A stretch of DNA of 64,000 nucleotides from contig JALHOJ010000002.1 in the NCBI GenBank assembly GCA_022843045.1, positions 1-64,000 on the forward strand, written 5' to 3'. This DNA is from Phycisphaerales bacterium. Its GTDB lineage: Bacteria > Planctomycetota > Phycisphaerae > Phycisphaerales > UBA1924. Shown here in pieces: positions 54,201 to 62,975 of this stretch (positions within the stretch are counted from its first letter, which is position 1; each line of letters opens with the position of its first letter). The notes under the pieces were generated by a model, which saw only the letters and a list, made by a program, of their open reading frames with translations, did no database searches and was not told the DNA's origin. Made by a program: the position numbers and the translations under genes.

Positions 54201-57200
54201 GGCGCATTCGCAGCGACTGTCACGGCGAACCTGGGCATCTTCAACCTCGCGTCGCCCTTCACGCTCGATCTCGTTCGCGCGGGCGGTGCGATCGGTCCCG
54301 ATGGACCAGTCTTTGCGCTCGCGTCCTTCGATGACACCGAGGAACCTCTCGAAGAGGAAACGCTCGATTCGGGTTCCAGCAATGACACGCTGTATGTGGG
54401 CGGCGACTTCGACAACATCACCTTCCCGTTCCCCAACACCACCAATCCGCTTCCCGCGAAGAACATCGCGTACCTGAACGCCGTGACGGGCGACGGCCCG
54501 CTGCCCGACGATTCCTTCTCATGGGGTCGCCTGGGCAACAACGGTGTGGACTTCGAAACCAACGTGCCCGGACGCCCCGCCGTTGTGAGAGCCTTGGCTG
54601 CCTTCGACGATGGTCTGGCAGGCCAGTGGGACCGCAACGACCGCCCCGCCTCGCGGCTCGCCCTGCAGGTGACTGGCACGTTCAACGACCTTGCCGACTT
54701 CCAGGTCTTCGTGCTGGACAGCAACTTCAACACAATCTTCGGCGCTGGCAATATCGGCTTCTCAAACCTTGAAGAACCGCCGGGCGATGGCGACCCTGAC
54801 AACCCGGGCATGGTGGATCCCTCGCTCGCGCGTGTCAATCGCAACGACCAGTACGATGGCGTGCCGTTGGTGGGCGGCCAGGTCTATTACGTCGTCGTCG
54901 CCGCAGCGAGCGGCACCGGGCGATACAACCTCTCTCTGACCGCCGATGCCGGACCGAGCCGGGCCCAGCTGAACCGCGACGGCACCCTCACGTTCAACAA
55001 CAGCCTGCCGTTGGCCGATGTGACCACAACGTTGCCCAACCTCCCGCGAGCGTTTGGCGCCAATGCTGATGACGTTGTCGGCTCGCCCGCGTCGGAAATT
55101 GCAAACGAAGGCGACTTCATCGGCGCTCTGCGTCGCTTGCTTGGCCCGCAGACCAACGACGCCGACATCATCTCTGAACGTCCGGGCCAGGGTGCGTTCT
55201 TGAGTGACAATTCTCGTCACCTGCGCGAAAATCCCTCGAACCGGACAGCGCCTGTGCTGGCCGGCTCGCAGGGCATGATCCAGACGATCAACGATACCGA
55301 CCTGTACTTCTTCCGCGCCGCAACCACGGGCACCGCCGAGATTCGGATCTCAACGTCGCGCATCACCGATCTGGGCGTTGCGCAGTTCGTAGATTATCGC
55401 CGGTCCTATCCGCCGATCACTGGTCAGGGTGCGGTTGTCCTCACAGCCGAAACACAGTCCGTTGAAGTGCCCGCATACGAGAGCAACCTTGATGCCGCTC
55501 TCCGCGTCTATTCAAACGACTTCAGCCAGATTGCCTACAACGACGACAACCCTGCGTTCGCCTTCACAACGACGGGCGATCGCGAAGCCAAGCAGGTCGT
55601 GTTCGGCGCGGACGGCCAACCGTTTGTCGGACAGTTCAATCGACGCGACTCCCGCGTCGTCTTCCCGGTCGTGGCGAATCAGGTCTACTTCGTGCAGGTT
55701 GAGAGCGCCCAGCGTTGGCGCATTCCCAACCCGCCCGAGTTCTATGACAACATCCCTGACGCGTCAGAAGTCCGCACTGCCAACGTCGATCCCGACATCG
55801 ATTGGCGGTACGCCACTGGCTCTTACCAGTTGTTCATCAACACCAACAACGATCAGGCCAGCGACATCGAGAACGGGCAGATCGTCACCGACGACCACAC
55901 CGACGTGGGCGGCGACGATCCCAACCTCGATCTGTTCGCTTCGACGATCCGGATCGGTTCTGATCCTCAGAGCACCGAGTCCAACGGCGTCGGCGCGGCG
56001 AGCGGGGTGATCAACAACACGCCGATCAAGCCGGTCGACTTTGACGCCTTCCGCTTTGTTGCCACGGGCGATGCCGACGTAGTCGTGACCTTCAGCCGCG
56101 CTCCGGGCTCAACCTTGAACGCACAGATGATCATCTTCAGCGATGGCATCCGTCAGGCAGACCCGGTCAACATCGGCAATGGCTCGTTCCGCTTCATCGG
56201 CCGCGGCATCACCGGTCAGAACTTCGCAATCCAGATTCGCGGCGTCGCGACCAGCGAAGGCGCGTATCAGGTTTCGATCCAGACCGGCGCGAGTTCGGAT
56301 GACTTCGGCGACAAGTTCGAGTGGTGGTCCGCTTCGGAAGTCCAACTCGAGGATGCTTCGGGCTCTGGTTTCATCGCAGGTCGTCTCGAAACCAGCGATG
56401 ACACAGATCTGTTCAAGTTCCAGTTCCCCAGCTGGGATCTCATCACGGTCAGCGTTCGCCCCCTCGACGGCACGCTGCGTCCCCGAGTGACGGTGTATGA
56501 GGTGTCCGAGATTCCGATCAACGGCGTTGGCGCAATCGTCCATCCGTTCTATCTGCAGCTGGCCTCCTCCAGCCGCACCGAGCCGTCCGTGGCCGGACAG
56601 GACGCGGTGGTTCGTGCAAGCGTCCAGCCGGATCGCACCACCCGTTTCGCTCCTCCAAACGATCGCAGCTATCCGTTCTACTTCATCGTGGTCGAGGGCT
56701 TTGACCCCACCGCCGACATCGGCCGCTACGAACTCCGCATCAACTTCAACTCCACCGACGACCACCCCGACTCGGTCGATGTCAACAACGATGACGTTTA
56801 CGACACCAGCCAGTTCTCCTTCGCCTCACGCATCAACATCGACAACTTCAACGGCTCCGGCGCGTCCAACGGCGTGATCGAAGTGCTGGGCGACACCGAC
56901 CTCTTCACGATTGAAGTGCCCGCGAGCGGGCCAGTCAGCGTCAGCCTCCAGCGCGCCTTGGGCAGCGGCTTCCGCGGCCGAGTGTCGATCCTCGATTCCA
57001 CCGGCACACTGCTGGGCACTCGCGGCGTTCTGGGCGACAACCTCTCCACCGATCCGGTCTCGGCCTTCGTGCCCTTCGTGGCACGCGGCACCGTGTTGTT
57101 CGTCGTCGTCGAGTCCGTCACCCCCAACACCAACACCACGCCCACCGGCGCCTACAGCCTCAGCGTCCTGACGGCGTCGATCGATGATCACGCCAACCAG

Positions 57201-59528
57201 GGCGAGTTCCCGCTCGCCACCCCCATCGCCATCCTCGCGAGCAACGGTCGCGGGCAGTTGGGCGGCTCGTCTGCCGGCCAACCCGGCAATCCCCGCATCA
57301 ATTCGGCCGCCGACACCGACCTGTTCTCCTTCATCAGCATCGCGTCGGGCTCGCACACCGTCACGATCACGCCGCTCTCGAGCAGCCTGCTCGGGTTGCG
57401 GCCGCGCGTCGAAGTGTTCCAGGCGGTCTTCAACAGCCAGGGCACCGAAGTCGCCCAGAATCTCATCGGCTCCTTCAGCGCCGGCGCGGCTCTGGACGAA
57501 GCCACCTTCACCTTCAACGTCTCTGTGGCCCTCGCCAAGTACTACATCCTCGTCATCCCGCTCAGTGGCGCGAACACCACGACGCCCGCCGAGTACCGCG
57601 TTGCGGTCCAGGGTCCGATTCCGACCAACCCGCCCCCGGGCGGCGACACGGGCGAGATCGACTTCAACGCCCCGACCACCATTGTCCTCAACGACCGCAC
57701 CGGCGACGGCAGCACCCTGCGTCAGGGCCTCCGTCCGCAGTTGCCCGAAATCAACCCCTCGGGCGACCGCGACCTCTACAGCTTCACCACGCTGGCCCCG
57801 GGCCGCGTCTTCATTCGCCTTGCCCTGCCCGACGGCTCGACGCTCCTGGGCCGCATGGATGTCTTCCGCCGCCTGCCCGATACCTCGATCGTCGCGATTG
57901 GTAGCGATGAGACCAACAACTTCGGCTCCGCAGCCACTCTCAACTTCCCGGCGTCTGCGGGCGAGGAAATCCTCGTCATCGTCGATGCTCCAGGCGACAG
58001 CACGGGCTCCTACGTCCTCGAGGTCGACACGCAACCCGTTGTCAACCGCCTGGTCTACCCCGAAGGCTTCAGCACGAATCTGATCAGCGAGTTCGTCCCG
58101 ATCGTCAATCCCAATCCCTTCCCGATCAGCTACACCGTCAAGCTCTACTACTCCTTCGCCGACGAGAACGGCGGACGTCTGGTCGACACCTTCCCCACAC
58201 GCACCATCGGGGCCCAGACCCGCGACGGCGTGACGATCAACGCGCCCATTGGCGGGCAGATCGTGCAGGAAGGCCCCGTGCGTCAGAACGTGCCATACTC
58301 GCTTGTCGTTGAGTACCAGTACCCCAGCACCTACACCAACACCCAGGGCCAGACCGTCGCTGTCGATCCCGCGATCATCCAGCCGCTGGGTGCCACGCTG
58401 TCGCACTACGACTTCGGCAGCAGCACCGGCGACGCCTTCACCAGCCGCGTCAGCGACGAGTGGGCCTTTGCCCGCCTCGAACGCTCGCCCGGCAGCGTGC
58501 TCAACTACGTCGTCGTCTGGAATCCGCAGGACTTCGCGGTGGACATGCAGCTCGTCGCATACATGCAGGACGGTCGCCAGATCGTGCTGCCGGGCGACGG
58601 CCAGTGGCGTCGCATCGAGTCGCAGCGTCGCGAGGGCTTCGGTATCGACGACTTTGCCCAACTGGGCACGGGCGTCTTCAGCGCCGCCCTTCGTACGCGT
58701 GTCGCGCCAGAATCCAACGGCACGACCGACCCCGCGAAGGCTGCGGTCTTCGAGGGCGTGGTTGCCGCCGTCAGCGCGTATCGCATCGTCCCTGGCCAGG
58801 AGGCCGCGTTCGGCACCATCGGCGATGCCGACTTTGGCAGCCGTCGCGGTGCGATAACCAACCTGACTCAAGGCAACGGCGTCACCTCAGAGATCGTGAT
58901 CTTCAATCCCAACCCCGACCCCGCAACGGTGACGCTGAGCAGCAAGTTCATCCGCACCGGCCTCACCGGTTTCAGCCGCCAGGTCAACGTCGGCGCGGGC
59001 CGCTCGACGGTCATCAACGCCTCAACGCTTGGTATCACCCCGGGCCAGCCCGTCGGCATCACCTACACCAGCAACATCGACGTCAGCGTCCAGTCCGTGC
59101 AGTTCCAACGTGGCGACGCCGACGCCGCCAGCCCGCGGTACGCCGCCGGCAACCGTTTCCTGTTCGGCGATGCCTTCATCGACGCCCGCACCGCAGGGCG
59201 CCAGTACTTCGAAACCCTCTGGTTCTACAACCCCACGAACGTCGTGAACACCGTGAGCGTGAAGCTCGTGTTCTTCAACAATCCCCAGACGCCCAGCGCG
59301 ACCATCAGCATCAACCTCCCCGCCAACGGCTTCGGTGAAATCCGTCTGCACGAGCGGCCTGAGGTCCTCAACAACACCCGCGGCCCCACCTGGTTCGCCA
59401 TCGACGCCAGCTCGGCCCTGCCCTTCATGGTCACGCTCGAGCACTACGACCTGTTCCTGGGCGGCGGTTGGGCCGCAAGCGGCCTGCCCTTCGGCATCGA
59501 AACCCCGCTCGAACAGTTCCGCGGCTAA
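51243..59528 (+). CDS. Giant LEPR-XLL-type surface protein with PPC-like and propeller-like repeats
   Basis: 2,761 aa from ATG 51243 (GATGGAG upstream). Residues about 58-72 hold LDRLEDRVLLDGSP, a form of the planctomycete LEPR-XLL export motif. Then follow PPC-like beta domains, each with a D-x-D-hydrophobic core such as VDFFEFIAPANG, ADSDVFQFTPPAD, DTDLYFFRA, DTDLFKFQFPS, DTDLFTIEVPASG, DTDLFSFIS and DRDLYSFTT. Residues about 580-1090 form a different block with repeated LFVGGSFTTV / LYIGGEF / LIMGGDFTG / LYVGGDF units, like a delta-60 beta-propeller. The C-terminal 500 residues are another beta-rich pair of segments with NPNPFP and NPNPDP turns. No catalytic motif, dockerin or membrane anchor was found. 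Probably an extracellular structural or adhesive protein. Confidence 0.88.
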   Translation: MVSREFRSFLPLRNNAGHAQDRAAAGTIRSQSRGSRLAAVLAGKVGRALGVGGARGNSLDRLEDRVLLDGSPTNPLPLTAGPDGRFTAAQTISSPTDVDFFEFIAPANGFVSVLADTANEANRNLDSTVRVNVASTQTLVAIGNDNGTLTSGFQKDGWAGFVATQGTRYIISVAGQFATTGPYTLRMRATNSTFTVGGLDNRTNPPTQLGVGFETGSATPTIAPNGVFIPGGAILGQLGGTGPINSRTRQDEIIYSWTAPNEARFNTLVTINAQSTEEANLAQRVDTHLDIYDQNGNLIVSDQQSGRINDAAVAFRAAAGQTYFIRVRSDEVTNANRQLATGPFFLLFDAQPNSAAADRISRRFTFAGQFLNYDASSTLPNPVMVEPVFQTEAFSFISEGTGLGIITLTPNFFPPIAPAAGQGPGPLTNAAMSLYDDQGNRLAFSDDANGLNPALRVQLVGGQRYFILVDGFELDAGQAYNVFAEVTHTTTPTNDDHPDGIIGPENIARRNASEATALPWSDPFPTFDADGNVVRDRGLRVSAIGEGRIEPQVNGGADSDVFQFTPPADMLLDYDGNNNDAGTSLFLGGAFDTQDLGRQFSNFSRAMAGFDGGDWFTTGKQNTVILNGQPVQQGFIDNPATANTSGPVIHVTYNWEPFANATQTLPRRLVVGGDFIYQEVVNGQIVQINNLIVWQLIAGRYQWNRGQGPQFLGGGTNGPVFAALAYDPEEFDPDDADPLPAEPDPGINSLFVGGSFTTVSGTPATNIAQFSVPGGWANLSGDNPQDPNFDPLFETNSAPVRALAVFDAPDAGAGREFQAGPPVLQAVADPGDPPQSLYIGGEFGSGVIAWNGVNRSRLSVGSGQTAPPVGNIDGSVFALATYEVELDNYVDIDGTDHDPDPNANDVPQRVLIMGGDFTGRDGIASSGLLGWGAVRTGQDVQDPTYSPAIEFLDFGMNIFGSVNALAEWTPASLTQGVQPVPVLAVGGAFAATVTANLGIFNLASPFTLDLVRAGGAIGPDGPVFALASFDDTEEPLEEETLDSGSSNDTLYVGGDFDNITFPFPNTTNPLPAKNIAYLNAVTGDGPLPDDSFSWGRLGNNGVDFETNVPGRPAVVRALAAFDDGLAGQWDRNDRPASRLALQVTGTFNDLADFQVFVLDSNFNTIFGAGNIGFSNLEEPPGDGDPDNPGMVDPSLARVNRNDQYDGVPLVGGQVYYVVVAAASGTGRYNLSLTADAGPSRAQLNRDGTLTFNNSLPLADVTTTLPNLPRAFGANADDVVGSPASEIANEGDFIGALRRLLGPQTNDADIISERPGQGAFLSDNSRHLRENPSNRTAPVLAGSQGMIQTINDTDLYFFRAATTGTAEIRISTSRITDLGVAQFVDYRRSYPPITGQGAVVLTAETQSVEVPAYESNLDAALRVYSNDFSQIAYNDDNPAFAFTTTGDREAKQVVFGADGQPFVGQFNRRDSRVVFPVVANQVYFVQVESAQRWRIPNPPEFYDNIPDASEVRTANVDPDIDWRYATGSYQLFINTNNDQASDIENGQIVTDDHTDVGGDDPNLDLFASTIRIGSDPQSTESNGVGAASGVINNTPIKPVDFDAFRFVATGDADVVVTFSRAPGSTLNAQMIIFSDGIRQADPVNIGNGSFRFIGRGITGQNFAIQIRGVATSEGAYQVSIQTGASSDDFGDKFEWWSASEVQLEDASGSGFIAGRLETSDDTDLFKFQFPSWDLITVSVRPLDGTLRPRVTVYEVSEIPINGVGAIVHPFYLQLASSSRTEPSVAGQDAVVRASVQPDRTTRFAPPNDRSYPFYFIVVEGFDPTADIGRYELRINFNSTDDHPDSVDVNNDDVYDTSQFSFASRINIDNFNGSGASNGVIEVLGDTDLFTIEVPASGPVSVSLQRALGSGFRGRVSILDSTGTLLGTRGVLGDNLSTDPVSAFVPFVARGTVLFVVVESVTPNTNTTPTGAYSLSVLTASIDDHANQGEFPLATPIAILASNGRGQLGGSSAGQPGNPRINSAADTDLFSFISIASGSHTVTITPLSSSLLGLRPRVEVFQAVFNSQGTEVAQNLIGSFSAGAALDEATFTFNVSVALAKYYILVIPLSGANTTTPAEYRVAVQGPIPTNPPPGGDTGEIDFNAPTTIVLNDRTGDGSTLRQGLRPQLPEINPSGDRDLYSFTTLAPGRVFIRLALPDGSTLLGRMDVFRRLPDTSIVAIGSDETNNFGSAATLNFPASAGEEILVIVDAPGDSTGSYVLEVDTQPVVNRLVYPEGFSTNLISEFVPIVNPNPFPISYTVKLYYSFADENGGRLVDTFPTRTIGAQTRDGVTINAPIGGQIVQEGPVRQNVPYSLVVEYQYPSTYTNTQGQTVAVDPAIIQPLGATLSHYDFGSSTGDAFTSRVSDEWAFARLERSPGSVLNYVVVWNPQDFAVDMQLVAYMQDGRQIVLPGDGQWRRIESQRREGFGIDDFAQLGTGVFSAALRTRVAPESNGTTDPAKAAVFEGVVAAVSAYRIVPGQEAAFGTIGDADFGSRRGAITNLTQGNGVTSEIVIFNPNPDPATVTLSSKFIRTGLTGFSRQVNVGAGRSTVINASTLGITPGQPVGITYTSNIDVSVQSVQFQRGDADAASPRYAAGNRFLFGDAFIDARTAGRQYFETLWFYNPTNVVNTVSVKLVFFNNPQTPSATISINLPANGFGEIRLHERPEVLNNTRGPTWFAIDASSALPFMVTLEHYDLFLGGGWAASGLPFGIETPLEQFRG

Positions 59529-59563
59529 GTGTGACGCCCAGTGTGATGCCAAGTGTGATGCGC
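59528..59563 (+). repeat. Three 12-bp tandem repeats after the giant gene
   Basis: agtgtgacgccc, agtgtgatgcca and agtgtgatgcgc follow directly, with a fourth partial copy (ggtgtgaca). They begin at the stop codon. Confidence 0.6.
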
Positions 59564-59592
59564 TCGGTGTGACAGTCATCAACGATCCCCAA

Positions 59593-59620
59593 GGCCTCAG
59601 CCCAGTGCTGGGGCCTTTTT
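59593..59620 (+). terminator. Terminator of the giant gene
   Basis: GGCCTCAGC pairs with GCTGGGGCC (9 bp, one T.G, 5-nt loop) and is followed by TTTTTCTTT. Confidence 0.85.
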
Positions 59621-59713
59621 CTTTGCCAATGCTGCTCAACGATGCGCTCGATCAGCGAGTTGCACGATTCGTTCCCGCGTGGTCGATAGTGGGGGAGACG
59701 CATCCCGTCGACC

Positions 59714-60439
59714 ATGCCCACAGACGCGCACCAAGACGCTCCTCCGACCGCTCGCGATGCCTGCCAGAGCATCGCCGCCACCCTCGACCGACTTCAAAGT
59801 GTGCGCAACGAGATCTACGCCTCGGGCGTGATGCGTGGGGCCTCGGGCGCGCTGCGTCCGGTCTGGCCCGCAGGGCTGACGCGCGATCGGGGCGAGTTCC
59901 TGCGCGACGCCGCCACGTCAATCGACGCGTCCAGCATCATCGAGACGGGCCTTGGCCTCGCCATGTCGAGTTCGTACCTGCTCGAAGCCGCGCTGCGGTC
60001 CTCGCAAAGTGCCCAGGCGAGGCTCACGAGCATCGATCCAGGCGAGACGAGCGTGTGCGATGACGCAGGATTGCTGCACCTGCACGACGCTGGGCTCACG
60101 CCCTTCCACCGTTTCTTTCCCGAGCCTTCACAGCGAGTGCTGCCCCTGCTCGCCCAGAGCGGCGAATCGTTCGACCTCGCGTTCCTCGATGGCGACCACC
60201 GCTTCGACGGCGCGTTCGTGGACGCGTACTACGCGCTGCAGGTGGTGCGCCCGGGCGGCCTCATCATCCTCGACGATGTGTGGATGCCATCGGTGATGAA
60301 AGTGAGCAGGTTCCTGACGTCCAACTGCCTGTGTGAACTCGCCAGCGAATACGCCTCGGGCGGCAAGCCCCGCCTGCACGTGCTGCGACCGCTCGCGACC
60401 CACGCGGCCCGTGCGTGGGACCACTTTCTCGAATTCTGA
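59714..60439 (+). CDS. Class I SAM-dependent methyltransferase (MTase_24-like)
   Basis: 241 aa. The form is that of Methyltransf_24 or cephalosporin-hydroxylase-like proteins: IIETGLGLAMSSSYLLEAAL for SAM binding near residue 75, LTSIDPGETS near 105, SFDLAFLDGDHRFDGAFVDA near 150, and VVRPGGLIILDDVWMPSV near 180. Substrate unknown; small-molecule or sugar O-methylation is usual for this group. It is a single gene convergent with ctaA, separated by 18 bp. Confidence 0.85.
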   Translation: MPTDAHQDAPPTARDACQSIAATLDRLQSVRNEIYASGVMRGASGALRPVWPAGLTRDRGEFLRDAATSIDASSIIETGLGLAMSSSYLLEAALRSSQSAQARLTSIDPGETSVCDDAGLLHLHDAGLTPFHRFFPEPSQRVLPLLAQSGESFDLAFLDGDHRFDGAFVDAYYALQVVRPGGLIILDDVWMPSVMKVSRFLTSNCLCELASEYASGGKPRLHVLRPLATHAARAWDHFLEF

Positions 60440-60457
60440 CTTTCGACTTCGCTCGTC

Positions 60458-61864
60458 TCAAGCCCGCTTGGGCGACATCGCGCGAGCCATGATGAACAGC
60501 GCCGTGAGCAACGCAAGCATCGCAGCGCCGTTGGCCTGGTGGGCGGTGCGAAGCAGAGCCTGTGCCTCGTTGGCGGCTTGAACACCGCCCCGGGCGAAGA
60601 AGAAAGTGGCCCAGCCCAGCACAAACTGCAGGCCCACGACCACGACCAGCGCGATGCCGATGCCTCGCAGCGTGGGCAGCAGCGACGCGCCGCGCACCGC
60701 GGTCTGTTCGTTCTCGCCCTTCATGCCCGCCGCGACGAAGCCCGCCATGAGGCCGAAGGTCGCGACAATCAGAGCGAACGCGGCGTGCATCCACAGCACG
60801 TGCTCGTGCCGCAGGTGGCGGTACAGCGCCCCCAGCACGAGTTGCAGGATCGTCGTGTGCAGCGCGGCCGTCGCGAGAAAGCGAAGCTTGCGTGCGTGCT
60901 CGTGCGGTGTCGCGTCGAGCATCGCCTTTGTCGTGCGATACGCGGGGATCAGCAGCACCGCGACGGTGACCGTGAGCGCGAACGCAAGTTGCCCCTTGAT
61001 CCCGTGCAGCATCGAGAGCCAGCGATTGTCCTCCGCCGCGATCGCGCTGCCCTGGAGGACGCGCAGGCCCCCCAGCACACCTTGCAGCACGATGAAGGCG
61101 AACAGGCCGATCACCCACGGACGCAGATCGCGATGCTCGCGCGAGCGGAGCGTCCAGATCATGAGCACCAGCGTGGTGAGGCCCACCAGCGTGCCGAAGA
61201 GACGATGACTGTGTTCAAAGAAGATGTCCGCCGGCACGCGCGGGCCCAGCGGATAGAGGAACATGTTGCTCCCGAACGTGTTGGGCCAGTCTGGCACAGC
61301 CATGCCCGAGTTCGTGCTCGTCACCAGTCCGCCGATGAACACCAGCGGGGCGACCGCACAAGTCGCGACGATTGCAAACGCGGGCAAACCCATCGCCCGG
61401 CTTCGCACGCCAGCAATCAATCCGCCAATCACCCCGGCGATCCCACCGAGCACCCCGCCCAGGCCGATGAACCCCGCCGCCATCAGCGCCGCATTCGGAC
61501 GCACGCTGGTGGCGTCCATCGCAGTGGGGCTTGCCGTTTCAGTGAGTTTGCTCCCCAGGATGAGCAGGCCAACCACTGCCGCGATCGCGCCCGAGCCCGC
61601 GCCGACGACCATGCCGCGTGCCTTGCCCGCCCGCCACCCGGCCCACCCCAACGCCAAGGCCCAGCACCCCAGTGTGATTGGCTTGGCCACCTGTTCGGAC
61701 AGCGACAGCCAAGGCAGGTGCGTCACAAACCACGACGACCAAAGGACCAAGGTGCTCGCAAAGCCGCCGGTGAGGATCATCGCGGGGCGCGAATCAACGC
61801 GGGACGTCGCCCGCGAGTGACCAATGAGACCGTCCGCGACAGGGGAGGTGGAGAGGGTGCCCAT
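60458..61864 (-). CDS. ctaA: Heme A synthase (COX15/CtaA)
   Basis: 468 aa, with about eight membrane helices. Paired heme-ligand histidines lie in IFFEHSHRLFGTLVG and LSMLHGIKGQ in the first half, and in YRHLRHEHVLWMHAAFALI and LLRTAHQANGAAML in the second. The loop VTSTNSGMAVPDWPNTFGSN is diagnostic. It oxidises the methyl group of heme O to give heme A for aa3-type oxidases. The N-terminus has three additional helices compared with the shortest members. It is divergent from actA; a Fur-box-like palindrome lies 25-45 bp upstream of its start. Confidence 0.92.
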   Translation of the reverse strand: MGTLSTSPVADGLIGHSRATSRVDSRPAMILTGGFASTLVLWSSWFVTHLPWLSLSEQVAKPITLGCWALALGWAGWRAGKARGMVVGAGSGAIAAVVGLLILGSKLTETASPTAMDATSVRPNAALMAAGFIGLGGVLGGIAGVIGGLIAGVRSRAMGLPAFAIVATCAVAPLVFIGGLVTSTNSGMAVPDWPNTFGSNMFLYPLGPRVPADIFFEHSHRLFGTLVGLTTLVLMIWTLRSREHRDLRPWVIGLFAFIVLQGVLGGLRVLQGSAIAAEDNRWLSMLHGIKGQLAFALTVTVAVLLIPAYRTTKAMLDATPHEHARKLRFLATAALHTTILQLVLGALYRHLRHEHVLWMHAAFALIVATFGLMAGFVAAGMKGENEQTAVRGASLLPTLRGIGIALVVVVGLQFVLGWATFFFARGGVQAANEAQALLRTAHQANGAAMLALLTALFIMARAMSPKRA

Positions 61865-61888
61865 GGAGAGAAATTCCGGCCAAACAGG

Positions 61889-61909
61889 AATTGAGACACA
61901 GTCTCAATT
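61889..61909. promoter_or_regulatory. Perfect 9-3-9 palindrome, Fur-box-like operator candidate
   Basis: AATTGAGAC and GTCTCAATT are separated by ACA. The TTGAGA/TCTCAA ends resemble Fur-family boxes. It lies between ctaA and the predicted actA promoter, so either gene could be the target. Confidence 0.55.
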
Positions 61910-61965
61910 ACGGTAAGGCGAGAGGACCTTGCCGCAGGATGGTACGCACAAAGAATTTTTCTGGT

Positions 61966-61995
61966 TTGACAGCAAAGTTCCGAAAAACTTGCTAT
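61966..61995 (+). promoter_or_regulatory. Candidate promoter of the actA operon
   Basis: TTGACA (61966-61971) with TGCTAT 18 bp downstream (61990-61995); TATCCT at 21 bp is an alternative. The leader to the actA start would be about 150 nt. Confidence 0.45.
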
Positions 61996-62154
61996 CCTGT
62001 GTTTAGCAAACCCCGCGAATGTCGGGATTTGGGTATTTCACTGGCCCCAGGCTTCACCGAGACAGGCAATTCGCTCGTGATCTGCTCGGTAGTTTGGGGC
62101 ACACTCGACTCTTCCTTTCCCAGTAGAAACTGGGCTTCGCAGGAGATTCGGCTC

Positions 62155-62856
62155 GTGTCAGTGCTGTTTCCAAAGTGGACCAACGTGCTTCCGACCGTCT
62201 TCGCCGTCGGCGCCCTGGGTGGCGCGGTCGCGGCGATCGGTGGCTTTTGGTATTACGCGACTCCCAAGTTCTGGCGCGTGGGCTACATGCCGACGCAGCC
62301 GGGCGGCGGGTTCAACCACCAACTGCACGTGGGCAAACTGGGCATGGACTGCCGGTATTGCCATACGAAGGTGGAAAAGAGCTACGAGGCCAACATCCCC
62401 AACGTGTCCACGTGCTACGGCTGCCACAGCGACGGCAAGCTGAGCAAGCTCACCGAAGACCCGGTCCACAAGGAAAAGACCGAGTTCATCCGCACGGCCT
62501 ACGCCCAGGACGCCAGCATTCCGTGGCGCCGCGTACACAAGGTGCCGGACTACGTGCACAACTTCCCGCACCATGTGCACATCAACGCCGGCATCAGCTG
62601 CTACAGCTGCCACGGCCGCATCGACACGATGCCCGTTGTCTTCCACGCCGAGAGCCTGAGCATGAGTTGGTGCCTGGACTGCCACCGTGCTCCTGAGGAC
62701 AAGGTGATTCCCAAGGACAAGATCACCAACCTCGCGTGGGTGCAGAATGAACTGAAGGAACGCAAGGCCGGCAAGGCCATGAGCGTCGAGGCCCAGCAGG
62801 TGCTCGACGCGTTGCAGAAGGCTCCGCCCGAAAACTGCGGAGCGTGTCACTACTAG
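62155..62856 (+). CDS. actA: Alternative complex III pentaheme cytochrome c subunit
   Basis: 233 aa from GTG 62155, with AGGAG eight bases before it; in-frame codons further upstream give no plausible protein. One N-terminal membrane helix (LPTVFAVGALGGAVAAIGGF) anchors a periplasmic domain with five CxxCH heme sites: CRYCH, CYGCH, CYSCH, CLDCH and CGACH. This is the ActA subunit of the quinol:electron-acceptor oxidoreductase (ACIII), which replaces the bc1 complex. It precedes actB by 119 bp. Confidence 0.92.
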   Translation: MSVLFPKWTNVLPTVFAVGALGGAVAAIGGFWYYATPKFWRVGYMPTQPGGGFNHQLHVGKLGMDCRYCHTKVEKSYEANIPNVSTCYGCHSDGKLSKLTEDPVHKEKTEFIRTAYAQDASIPWRRVHKVPDYVHNFPHHVHINAGISCYSCHGRIDTMPVVFHAESLSMSWCLDCHRAPEDKVIPKDKITNLAWVQNELKERKAGKAMSVEAQQVLDALQKAPPENCGACHY

Positions 62857-62972
62857 AAGGCATTGGGGATTGGGCATTGGGCACTTGGGAAGGCCTGATG
62901 TCGTGAGTCCTCGTGCCAACTACGGAATTCTGCGTGTCTTTCCCAATGCCCGATGCCCCATCCCTGATGCCT
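62857..62972. repeat. Imperfect inverted repeat between actA and actB
   Basis: AGGCATTGGGGATTGGGCAT at 62858-62877 is mirrored by CGATGCCCCATCCCTGATGC and its surroundings at 62942-62972. Both arms are built from ggcattggg-like units. The right arm ends 3 bp before the actB start. Confidence 0.5.
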
Positions 62973-62975
62973 CCT

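Noticed and set aside
56826-58871. Minus-strand frame of 681 codons within the giant gene
   Set aside because: Rich in Asp/Glu/Arg/Val/Gly without structure; the plus strand carries repeated PPC-like domains.
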